DNA from: an uncultured Ruminococcus sp.
Lineage (GTDB): Bacteria; Bacillota; Clostridia; Oscillospirales; CAG-272
Direction of reading: 5' to 3'
DNA length: 27,079 bases
Assembly (NCBI GenBank): GCA_902783705.1
Contig: CACZSA010000137.1
Span: 1 to 27,079, forward strand
Below are positions 14,923-22,912 of this stretch, in pieces; position 1 is the stretch's first letter; each line of letters starts with the position of its first letter. The notes under the pieces were generated by a model that was not told the origin of the DNA, made no database searches, and saw nothing but the letters and a program-made list of their open reading frames with translations. The translations under genes were made by a program, and so were the position numbers.

Positions 14923-15765
14923 ATGGAATTGAACAGCTTTATCGAACAGTATGCAGCCCTGTACATCACCTCGCGGGCCAATCCGAAGATCGCCGCGCTC
15001 TCGAAGCTCGCCGACCGGAAATACCGCGAGGGGACCGGCCTTTACCTCGCCGAGGGGATCAAGCTCACGCGCGACGCCCTCGACGCCGGAATCCGCCCGG
15101 AAACCGTCCTGTTCTCGGAGTCCTTCGCACAGACGGACGACGCCTGCCTGCTTGCCGAAAGGACGGCGGGGTCAGGCGCTCCCGTGACGGTGCTCTCGGA
15201 TTCCGCCTTCAAGAAGGTCTCGACCGAGAAATCGCCGCAGGGCGTGATCGCGGTCCTGCCGACGGGCGGGGAGCTGTGCCGGACGGACGGCTTTGACGAG
15301 TGGCAGGCGGGGCGGCGACTCCTCATGCTCGACGGCATCCGCGATCCCGGAAACCTCGGGACGATCCTTCGCTCAGCAGAGGCGCTCGGCGTGCGCGGCG
15401 TGATTCTCTCGGACTCGGCGGATCTATATAATCCGAAGACCGTCCGGGCATCGATGGGCGCGCTCTTCCGCCTCCCGGTCTACCTCGCGGAGGACGGGAT
15501 CGACTGCGTGCGCCGGATGCAAAAGGCCGGAAGACGCGTTTTGGCCGCCGCGCTCGGGGAGCACAGCTTCACCCTCGGCGAATTCGAGACGCGGGTGAGT
15601 GACTGCGCCGTGATCGGCAACGAGGGACATGGACTGTCCCCAGAGATGATCTCCGCCTGCGACGCCGCGCTCCGCATCCCGATGACGGGCGGGGCCGAAA
15701 GCCTCAACGCCGCCGCGGCTGCCGTCTGCATCCTGTGGGAATACGCAAGAGAGGGAAACATCTGA
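14923..15765 (+). CDS. SpoU/TrmH-family RNA 2'-O-ribose methyltransferase
   Basis: The 280-residue protein has an N-terminal substrate-binding domain (ITSRANPKIAALSKLADRKYRE, about 15-36; YLAEGIKL) and a C-terminal SPOUT knot domain with all three SpoU motifs: LDGIRDPGNLGTILRSAEAL at 136-155, IGNEGHGLS at 231-239 and IPMTGGAESLNAAAAAV at 252-268. These enzymes methylate ribose 2'-O in rRNA or tRNA using S-adenosylmethionine; the target cannot be told. The ATG at 14923 has no clear ribosome site, and it directly follows the rplT terminator. An alternative GTG at 14881 lies in the terminator stem and seems unlikely. dprA follows after 35 bases. rRNA methylases of this group often sit beside rplT in Bacillota. 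Confidence 0.9.
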   Translation: MELNSFIEQYAALYITSRANPKIAALSKLADRKYREGTGLYLAEGIKLTRDALDAGIRPETVLFSESFAQTDDACLLAERTAGSGAPVTVLSDSAFKKVSTEKSPQGVIAVLPTGGELCRTDGFDEWQAGRRLLMLDGIRDPGNLGTILRSAEALGVRGVILSDSADLYNPKTVRASMGALFRLPVYLAEDGIDCVRRMQKAGRRVLAAALGEHSFTLGEFETRVSDCAVIGNEGHGLSPEMISACDAALRIPMTGGAESLNAAAAAVCILWEYAREGNI

Positions 15766-15800
15766 AAATCCGTGAACGCCCATGCGGCGGGAGGTATGAG

Positions 15801-17351
15801 ATGGATGATGAAAGAGTATATTGGATCTGGCTCGCCGAAGCGCTCGGACAGGGGAGCATGTATGCCGCCCCGCTGATCCGGCAGTTCGGCTCGCCCCGCG
15901 CCCTGTATGAAGCGGGACCCGATGCCGTGGTCTCCGACGTGGAACTGCGCCCCGAGGCCGTCACCGCGATCCGCCAGAAGCTGAGACGCTCGTCGCTCGA
16001 ACGCGCGGCGGATATTCTCTCGCGCTCCGAATACCGCGGGATCTCCGTGCTCACCCCGGCAGATCCCGGCTATCCCGATCCCCTCCGCACCCTACGCGAC
16101 CTGCCGCTCGTGCTCTACGTCTTGGGGACCCTCCCGGACTTCGGCGCGCGGATGCGCACGGCGGTGGTCGGCACGCGCAAGATGTCCGACTACGGACGCC
16201 GCATCGCCTATTCGCTCGGCGCAGGTCTGGCGTTCGGCGGCGCGGTCGTTGTCAGCGGCATGGCCCTCGGCGCGGACAGCATGGCCCTCATCGGCGCGCT
16301 GGACGCGGGCGGCGAGGTCACGGCGGTGCTCGGCTCGGGCGTCGACGTGATTTATCCGCGCGAGCATACCGAAATCTATCACAAGATCCTCGCGCACGGC
16401 TCCGTCGTCTCGGAGTATCCTCCGGGCACGCCGCCGGTCGGGAGCCATTTCCCGGTCCGCAACCGCATCATGAGCGGCCTGTCCGACGCCGCCGTCGTGG
16501 TCGAGGCCGATTCGAAGAGCGGCGCGCTCATCACGGCGAAACGCGCGCTCGAACAGGGACGGAAGCTCTTCGCCGTGCCCGGCAAGGTCGGGGATCCCGG
16601 CGCCGAGGGCACGAACGATCTCATCCGCGACGGCGCGCTCCCGGCGATCCAGGCCGAGGACATCCTCGCGGAATTTGAATTCATCTATAAGACCGTCAGC
16701 GTCGACCGCGCGCATCGCGCCCTTCACGGTCTCGACTTCGACAAGCTGTCGATGACCGCCATGCAGCGGACCCGCATCGGCGCGCAGGGGAAATCCGAGC
16801 GGCAGACGCCGTTCGTCGGCGAGCGGGCCAAGGACATCCGGCACGACGCGAGGGCCGAGGCGGACGAGAAATTCCGTTCCGCCCGCACCAATGCCCGCGA
16901 AGGGCAAAACGCGGAGGTGCCTGTCCGTCCGTCGGAATCTGTCCGTCCGTCGGAATCTGCCCGTCCGTCGGAATCTGCCCGTCCGGCAGAGCCTCGCGAA
17001 GAGACAAGACCCGCGCCGCGCCCAGAGATCCCCGTCCGGGAGGAGAAGAACGTTCAAAAAGCGAACGATTTTGCTCAAACGTTGAAACAAACTGTAAATT
17101 CTCCCGAAAATGTCATTCCGGCGCAAAAAACTGAGCTGGACACGCTTGATGAAGCGGAACGAAAGGTATATAATAAAATGAAACCGAATGTCCCCACGCT
17201 CCCGGACGAGCTGGTGGACGAAGGATGCGATATCGGAACGGTCATGGGCGCGCTCACCGTGCTCGAAGTGGCCGGAGCCGTCGAATCGGGAAGCGGCGGG
17301 TATTTCATGCGCGTCGCCCCCGACGATATCATGCAGTCGGAGAACGACTGA
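15801..17351 (+). CDS. dprA: DNA-processing protein DprA with extended linker
   Basis: DprA binds incoming single-stranded DNA and loads RecA during transformation. The 516-residue product shows the Rossmann-like core: VVGTRKMSDYGRR at 122-134, VSGMALGADSMAL at 151-163, VTAVLGSGVDVIYP at 173-186, FPVRNRIMSGLSD at 217-229 and SGALITA at 240-246. A winged-helix-like C-terminal domain (about 449-510) follows. Between them lies a charged, low-complexity linker of about 150 residues containing four six-residue repeats (375-398). Usual DprA proteins are about 290-380 residues, so this one is long because of the linker. The ATG at 15801 has GGGAGG just upstream. No other competence gene is in the window, and DprA also occurs in species not known to be transformable. 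Confidence 0.92.
   Translation: MDDERVYWIWLAEALGQGSMYAAPLIRQFGSPRALYEAGPDAVVSDVELRPEAVTAIRQKLRRSSLERAADILSRSEYRGISVLTPADPGYPDPLRTLRDLPLVLYVLGTLPDFGARMRTAVVGTRKMSDYGRRIAYSLGAGLAFGGAVVVSGMALGADSMALIGALDAGGEVTAVLGSGVDVIYPREHTEIYHKILAHGSVVSEYPPGTPPVGSHFPVRNRIMSGLSDAAVVVEADSKSGALITAKRALEQGRKLFAVPGKVGDPGAEGTNDLIRDGALPAIQAEDILAEFEFIYKTVSVDRAHRALHGLDFDKLSMTAMQRTRIGAQGKSERQTPFVGERAKDIRHDARAEADEKFRSARTNAREGQNAEVPVRPSESVRPSESARPSESARPAEPREETRPAPRPEIPVREEKNVQKANDFAQTLKQTVNSPENVIPAQKTELDTLDEAERKVYNKMKPNVPTLPDELVDEGCDIGTVMGALTVLEVAGAVESGSGGYFMRVAPDDIMQSEND
16923..16994 (+). repeat. 18-base tandem repeat inside dprA
   Basis: Four units of 18 bases (16923-16940, 16941-16958, 16959-16976, and a diverged 16977-16994) encode VRPSES, VRPSES, ARPSES and ARPAEP. 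The first three units differ only at a T/C in the first codon, so they arose recently by slippage or are kept homogeneous. They lie in the disordered linker of DprA and keep the frame. Confidence 0.9.
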
Positions 17352-17412
17352 TCCGCGCCGGCGGAGAATCCGGCCTCAACCGCCAACAGCCAAGGAAGGA
17401 ATCACACACAGG

Positions 17413-19704
17413 ATGACGAATCTTGTAATCATGGAGTCCCCGACCAAGGCGAGCACCGTCAAGAGCTATCTCGGCTCTTCCTACAAGGTGGTCGCCTGCA
17501 AGGGGCATATCCGCGACCTGCCGAAATCGACTCTCGGCATTGACATCGACAACAATTTTGAAGCGCACTATATCAACATCCGCGGGAAGGGCGACCTCAT
17601 CAAGGAACTGAAGAAGGAAGTCAAAAACGCGGACCGCGTCTATCTCGCAACGGACCCTGACCGGGAGGGGGAAGCCATCGCGTGGCACCTCGTCAACGCC
17701 CTCGCCATTCCCGCGTCGAAGATCAAGCGCGTTCCCTTCAACGCCATCACCAAGAGCGTCGTGAAGGAATCGATCAAGAAGCCCCGCGAGATCGACATGG
17801 ACGTCGTGAACGCCCAGCAGACACGCCGCATCCTCGACCGCATCGTCGGCTACAAGCTCTCCCCGTTCCTCTGGAAGACCGTCAAGAGCGGTCTCTCCGC
17901 CGGGCGCGTGCAGTCCGTCGCGACGAGGATCATCGTGGACCGCGAAAACGAGATCCGCGCGTTCGTCCCCGAGGAATACTGGACGATCGAAGCCGTCCTC
18001 GACGCCTCCGACGGAAAGCCGTTCGAGGCGAAATTCTGGGGACGTGCCGGCGAGCGCGACAAGATGCCCCTCCCGGACGAGGAAGCGGCCCGCCGTGTGT
18101 ACGACGCGGTGCAGGGCAAGCCCTTCCATGTGGAGGAGATCCGCCAGGGACGCCGGACAAAGAATCCCGCGCCGCCCTTCACGACCTCGACCCTCCAGCA
18201 GGAGGCCTCCCGCAAGCTCAATTTCCAGTCCCAGCGCACCATGCGGGTAGCGCAGGAGCTGTACGAAGGCGTCAACGTCGGATCCGAGTTTGGCGGCGTG
18301 CAGGGTCTGATCACCTACATGCGTACCGACTCCCTCCGCATCGCGGACGAGGCGAGGGACGCGGCAAAGACGTATATCACCGGAAAATACGGCGAGGAAT
18401 ACTACCCGAAGACCCCGCGTGTCTACCACTCCAAGGCGAACGCGCAGGACGCGCACGAAGCGATCCGTCCCTCCGGCGCGATGATCGAGCCGCAGGCGAT
18501 CCGCAAGCAGCTCACGCCCGACCAGTACCGCCTTTATAAGCTGATCTGGGACCGCTTCATCGCGAGCCAGATGGAATCCGCCGAGCTCTCGACGGTCCAG
18601 ACGGACCTCACAGCGGCGGGCTATCTCTTCCGCGCGAGCGGCTACACCGTCAAGTTTCCGGGCTACATGGCCCTGTACGAGGAATCGACCGACGAAAAGA
18701 GCGACGACGACGAAAAAGCGGCGCGCCTGCCCGTCCTGAAAGAGGGCGAGGACCTCACCGCCGAATCCGTCACGCCGAACCAGCACTTCACCGAGCCGCC
18801 GCCGCGCTACAACGAAGCGACGCTCGTGAAGCTCCTCGAGGAGCGCGGGATCGGCCGTCCGAGCACCTTCGCGACGATCATCACGACCATCACCACGCGC
18901 GGCTACGTCAAGCGGGAGGGCAAGTCCCTCGTCCCGACGCCGCTCGGAGAGGTCACGACCAAGCTCATGTGCGAGAACTTCCCGGACATCGTCGACGTGC
19001 AGTTCACAGCCTCGATGGAGGATAAGCTCGACAACGTGGAGAACGGCAAGGACACCATGCTCGACGTGCTGAACGGCTTCTGGGGAGGCTTCGAGCGCGA
19101 GCTGGAACGCGCACAGGCGACCGTCGGCGAGCATGAGGTCGAGGTCCCCGTCGAGGAGACCGACATCATCTGCGAGAAGTGCGGCAGCCGCATGATCGTG
19201 AAGAACGGACGCTACGGCAAATTCGCCGCGTGTCCGAATTACCCGGCCTGCAAGAACACCAAGCCCCTCACCAAATCCGGCGACGATCTCGTCGAGAAGA
19301 AGGCGGAGATCGCGCCCGAGAAATGCGAGCTCTGCGGGGCGGACATGATCCTGCGCACGGGTCGCTACGGCAGCTTCTACGCCTGCTCGCGCTATCCCGA
19401 ATGCAAGAATACCCGCCAGAAGGTCCGTCCGCTCGGCGTGAAATGCCCGGAATGCGGCGCGGATCTCGTGACGAAATACGGAAAGAACCGCTCGGTCTTT
19501 TACAGCTGCACGCGGTACCCGAAATGCAAATTCTCCTCGTGGGATCTCCCGACGAACGAGAAATGCCCCTCGTGCGGCGGAATGCTCTACCGCAAGAAAG
19601 GACGCAATCAGCTTGTCTGCAAGACCGAGGGCTGCGGCTACAAGCGCGACGTACCGCCTGCGGAGACAGCCGAGGACAACGGCGGAATGACGGAAGAATC
19701 ATGA
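17413..19704 (+). CDS. topA: DNA topoisomerase I (type IA)
   Basis: Topoisomerase I relaxes negative supercoils by cutting and rejoining one strand. The 763-residue protein starts with the Toprim domain (LVIMESPTKASTVKSYLG; ATDPDREGEAIAWHL) and has the active-site tyrosine Tyr302 in LITYMRTDSLRIADEA. The gate domains include HEAIRPSG, PPRYNEATLVKLLEERGIGRPSTFA and TAF-type regions. The C-terminus holds four zinc-ribbon modules beginning at Cys587, Cys638, Cys678 and Cys718. The ATG at 17413 follows AAGGAAGGA; the frame is open further upstream, but that part overlaps dprA. It sits 61 bases after dprA, the usual dprA-topA pairing, and its stop overlaps the trmFO start. Confidence 0.97.
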   Translation: MTNLVIMESPTKASTVKSYLGSSYKVVACKGHIRDLPKSTLGIDIDNNFEAHYINIRGKGDLIKELKKEVKNADRVYLATDPDREGEAIAWHLVNALAIPASKIKRVPFNAITKSVVKESIKKPREIDMDVVNAQQTRRILDRIVGYKLSPFLWKTVKSGLSAGRVQSVATRIIVDRENEIRAFVPEEYWTIEAVLDASDGKPFEAKFWGRAGERDKMPLPDEEAARRVYDAVQGKPFHVEEIRQGRRTKNPAPPFTTSTLQQEASRKLNFQSQRTMRVAQELYEGVNVGSEFGGVQGLITYMRTDSLRIADEARDAAKTYITGKYGEEYYPKTPRVYHSKANAQDAHEAIRPSGAMIEPQAIRKQLTPDQYRLYKLIWDRFIASQMESAELSTVQTDLTAAGYLFRASGYTVKFPGYMALYEESTDEKSDDDEKAARLPVLKEGEDLTAESVTPNQHFTEPPPRYNEATLVKLLEERGIGRPSTFATIITTITTRGYVKREGKSLVPTPLGEVTTKLMCENFPDIVDVQFTASMEDKLDNVENGKDTMLDVLNGFWGGFERELERAQATVGEHEVEVPVEETDIICEKCGSRMIVKNGRYGKFAACPNYPACKNTKPLTKSGDDLVEKKAEIAPEKCELCGADMILRTGRYGSFYACSRYPECKNTRQKVRPLGVKCPECGADLVTKYGKNRSVFYSCTRYPKCKFSSWDLPTNEKCPSCGGMLYRKKGRNQLVCKTEGCGYKRDVPPAETAEDNGGMTEES

Positions 19705-21047
19705 ATACGATCAATGTGTACGGAGCGGGGCTTGCCGGAAGCGAGGCCGCGTGGCAGGCAGCGAAGCGGGGAACGCGCGTGCGGCTTTACGAGATGAAGC
19801 CGAAGAAGCGCACCCCCGCCCATCACGCGGACGGCTTCGCGGAGCTCGTCTGCTCGAACTCCCTCCGTTCGGCGGAGCTGACCAACGGCGCGGGCCTTCT
19901 CAAAGAAGAACTGCGCCGGATGGGCTCGCTCATCATGGAGGCCGCGCTCGATTCGAGAGTGGCGGCGGGCGGCGCGCTGGCGGTGGACCGGGTCCGCTTC
20001 TCGGACTATGTGACCGAAAAGATCCGCGCCTGTCCCCTCATCGAGGTGATCGAGGAGGAGATGACCGCGATCCCGGACGACGAGATCACGGTCGTCGCGA
20101 CGGGTCCGCTCACGTCCGATGCGCTTGCCGGGGAGATCGCCCGGCGCATCGGCGGAAAGAGCCTCTATTTCTACGACGCCGCGGCCCCGATCGTCGACTT
20201 CGAATCGGTCGACATGACGAAGGCCTTTTTCGCCTCCCGCTACGGCAAGGGCGGCGCGGATTACATCAACTGCCCCTTCACCGAGGCGGAGTACAAGGCG
20301 TTCTACGAAGCGCTCCTCTCCGCCGAGGAGGCCGAGCTGCATGACTTCGAGCGGGGCGACCGCCTCAAGGTCTTTGAGGGCTGCATGCCCGTCGAGGTCA
20401 TGGCGCGCCGGGGCGAGGACACCCTCCGCTTCGGCCCGATGAAGCCTGTCGGCATCCGCAATCCGGAAACCGGGGAGGAATACTACGCCGTCGTCCAGCT
20501 TCGACGCGAAAACGAAGCGGGCACGATGTACAACCTCGTCGGCTTCCAGACGCACCTGACGTGGCCCGAACAGCGGCGCGTCTTCCGCATGATCCCGGGA
20601 CTCGAATCGGCGGAATTCCTGCGCTACGGCGTGATGCACCGGAACACCTTCCTCTGCTCGCCGGACCTGCTCGACGCGGATTATTCGCTCAGAGAAAACC
20701 ACAATATCTATTTTGCCGGGCAGATGACGGGCGTCGAGGGATACATCGAATCGGCAGCCTCCGGCTTTGTCGCGGGGATCAACGCCGCGCGCAGGGCACA
20801 GGGGCTCGACCCGTATCTCTTCCCGCAGACCACGATGACCGGGGCGATGGCCTATTACATCGCGCATGGAGAGCAGACGCTCTTCCAGCCGATGAACGCG
20901 AATTTCGGCGTGATCCCGCCGCTCGAGACCCGAGTCAAGGGGGGAAAGCGTGCGCGGAACGAGGCGTTGTCCGCACGCGCGCTCGAAGAAGTCGGACGCA
21001 TCCTGCCCGAGATCGGCGCGGCGCCTGAAAGACAGGAGACAACATGA
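19701..21047 (+). CDS. trmFO: Methylenetetrahydrofolate-tRNA (uracil-54-C5)-methyltransferase
   Basis: TrmFO makes 5-methyluridine at position 54 of tRNA from methylenetetrahydrofolate and FADH2, in place of the S-adenosylmethionine-dependent TrmA. The 448-residue protein has the FAD-binding N-terminus (INVYGAGLAGSEAAWQ), the conserved CSNSLRS segment with Cys51, EGCMPVE with Cys228 and the FAD-site region NIYFAGQMTGVEGYIESAASG. The two cysteines line up by position with Cys53 and Cys226 that are important in the Bacillus enzyme. The start ATG overlaps the topA stop as ATGA, and its own stop overlaps the plsX start in the same way. The topA-trmFO pairing is common in Bacillota. Confidence 0.97.
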   Translation: MNTINVYGAGLAGSEAAWQAAKRGTRVRLYEMKPKKRTPAHHADGFAELVCSNSLRSAELTNGAGLLKEELRRMGSLIMEAALDSRVAAGGALAVDRVRFSDYVTEKIRACPLIEVIEEEMTAIPDDEITVVATGPLTSDALAGEIARRIGGKSLYFYDAAAPIVDFESVDMTKAFFASRYGKGGADYINCPFTEAEYKAFYEALLSAEEAELHDFERGDRLKVFEGCMPVEVMARRGEDTLRFGPMKPVGIRNPETGEEYYAVVQLRRENEAGTMYNLVGFQTHLTWPEQRRVFRMIPGLESAEFLRYGVMHRNTFLCSPDLLDADYSLRENHNIYFAGQMTGVEGYIESAASGFVAGINAARRAQGLDPYLFPQTTMTGAMAYYIAHGEQTLFQPMNANFGVIPPLETRVKGGKRARNEALSARALEEVGRILPEIGAAPERQETT

Positions 21048-22048
21048 ACATCATCATAGACGCGATGGGCGGGGACAACGCGCCGGAGGAGATCGTCCGG
21101 GGGGCTGTCCTTGCCTCGCAGAACGCGAAATCCCGTCTCACGCTCGTCGGGAACCGGGGGAAGATCGAATCGATCCTCCGGGATGAAGGCGCGGATCCGC
21201 GTGTCTTCGACATCGTCCACACCGACGTGGAGATCACGATGGAGGACGACCCGCTCTCCGTCGTGCGCGGAAAAAAGGATTCTTCGATGGCGGTCGGACT
21301 GCGGCTTCTCAAGGAGGGCGGCGACGCCTTTGTCTCCGCGGGCAACACGGGCGCGCTTCACGCCGGATCGTCCCTCATCATCCGGACGGTCAAAGGCGTC
21401 CAGCGCTCGGGCATCGCGACGGTGCTCCCGTTCTCCCGTCCGATTCTCCTGATGGATTCCGGCGCAAACATCAACGTCACGGCGGACTATCTCGTCCAGT
21501 GGGCGGTCATGGGATCGGTCTACATGAAGAACGTGCTGGGCGTCGAGCGTCCCGAGGTCGGACTCCTCAACAACGGCGCGGAGGAGCACAAGGGCACGCA
21601 GGTCCAGATCGACGCGTACGCGAAGCTCACCGCCGCTCCGGGGATCCGGTTCCACGGCAACGTCGAGGGCAAGGAGCTCCCGTTCGGCCCGTGCGACGTC
21701 CTCGTCACCGACGGCTTCACCGGGAACATCACCCTCAAGCTCATTGAGGGCATGTCGAAGTTCATGTTCTCGCTGCTGAAGGACATGTACATGACCAATA
21801 CCTTAACGAAGCTGTCGTTCTTCGCGATGAAAGACCAGCTCAGACAGGTGAAGCACGACTTCGACGCGAACGAATACGGCGGCGCGCCCCTGCTCGGACT
21901 CCAGAAGCCCGTCATCAAGGCCCACGGAAGCTCCGACGCGCGCGCGATCATGAACGCCGTGCGGCAGGCCGAGGCCTACATCAGCACGGGCGTGACCGAG
22001 CAGATCGCCGAACAGATGGCGGCCCTCAGTAAAGTCCCTGCGGAGTAA
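21044..22048 (+). CDS. plsX: Phosphate acyltransferase PlsX
   Basis: PlsX makes acyl-phosphate from acyl-ACP, the first step of phospholipid synthesis via PlsY in most Gram-positive bacteria. The 334-residue protein has the family's start NIIIDAMGGDNAPEEIVRGA, SAGNTGALHAGS, LMDSGANINV, GLLNNGAEEHKGT and the tail GAPLLGLQKPVIKAHGSSDA. The length is normal. It overlaps trmFO by four bases. In many Clostridia an acyl carrier protein gene follows, but here rnc comes after 54 bases with no acpP between them. Confidence 0.97.
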   Translation: MNIIIDAMGGDNAPEEIVRGAVLASQNAKSRLTLVGNRGKIESILRDEGADPRVFDIVHTDVEITMEDDPLSVVRGKKDSSMAVGLRLLKEGGDAFVSAGNTGALHAGSSLIIRTVKGVQRSGIATVLPFSRPILLMDSGANINVTADYLVQWAVMGSVYMKNVLGVERPEVGLLNNGAEEHKGTQVQIDAYAKLTAAPGIRFHGNVEGKELPFGPCDVLVTDGFTGNITLKLIEGMSKFMFSLLKDMYMTNTLTKLSFFAMKDQLRQVKHDFDANEYGGAPLLGLQKPVIKAHGSSDARAIMNAVRQAEAYISTGVTEQIAEQMAALSKVPAE

Positions 22049-22102
22049 GGATTATGAATACATCTCCGGTTCCCGTGCGGGCGCCGGACGAGGAGTTTCA
22101 GA

Positions 22103-22822
22103 ATGTACGAAGAAAGAAAACCGATGGAAGAGCTTGAGGAGAAGATCGGTCACACCTTCCGCGACCACGCGGTCCTGACCGAAGCCCTCACGCATTCTTC
22201 CTATCATAACGAAATGAAGGCGAAGGGAGAGCACATCCCGTACAACGAGCGGCTCGAATTCCTCGGGGATTCCGTCCTCTCGATCGTCGTCTCCTCCTAC
22301 CTCTTCGAGCACTACGCTGCCAAGCAGGAGGGCGAGCTCACGAAGATCCGCGCGGCGGTCGTCTGCGAAAAGGCGCTGGCCCGGTACGCGGCACAGATCG
22401 GGCTCGGCGACTACCTCTTCCTCGGGCGCGGCGAGATCATCAACGACGGACGCCACCGCCCCTCGATCACCGCGGACGCCTTCGAGGCGCTCCTTGCGGC
22501 GATTTACCTCGACTGTGGCGAGACGTTTGGCGACGTGACGCGCTTCCTCACGCCGTTCATCGTCCCGATGGTCGAGGAGGTATCGAAGACCGGAAGCCGG
22601 GATTATAAGTCCTCCCTGCAGCAGATCGTGCAGCAGGCGGGCGGCGAGATCCTCGAATACGTCCTCGTCGGCGAGGAGGGTCCCGACCACAACAAGCAGT
22701 TCTCCGTCGAGGCGCGCCTCAATTCGAACGTCATCGGGCGGGGACTTGCGAAGACCAAGCGGGAGGCGGAGCAGCAGGCCGCGAGAGAGGCCCTGATCCT
22801 CTTCGGCGAGCTCCACGAGTAA
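22103..22822 (+). CDS. rnc: Ribonuclease III
   Basis: RNase III cuts double-stranded RNA, processing rRNA precursors and structured transcripts. The 239-residue protein has the catalytic domain with the signature NERLEFLGDSVLS (about 49-61) and the second metal-binding region ITADAFEALLAAIYLDCGE, followed by a double-stranded-RNA-binding domain (DYKSSLQQIVQQAGG to KTKREAEQQAAREALILF). The ATG at 22103 has GAGGAG 7 bases upstream (22090-22095). It lies between plsX and smc, as in many Bacillota. Confidence 0.97.
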   Translation: MYEERKPMEELEEKIGHTFRDHAVLTEALTHSSYHNEMKAKGEHIPYNERLEFLGDSVLSIVVSSYLFEHYAAKQEGELTKIRAAVVCEKALARYAAQIGLGDYLFLGRGEIINDGRHRPSITADAFEALLAAIYLDCGETFGDVTRFLTPFIVPMVEEVSKTGSRDYKSSLQQIVQQAGGEILEYVLVGEEGPDHNKQFSVEARLNSNVIGRGLAKTKREAEQQAAREALILFGELHE

Positions 22823-22912
22823 ATCCGTGAATTTCAAATCCAATCGCCGCCGAGCGCGGTATTCCATGAATCTGTCATCACCGGATGAGGACAACGAAGG
22901 GGAGGGGACCGG

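Noticed and set aside
22054..22137. 27-codon frame between plsX and rnc
   Set aside because: It overlaps the rnc start in another frame and resembles nothing known; the good ribosome site at 22090-22095 serves rnc.
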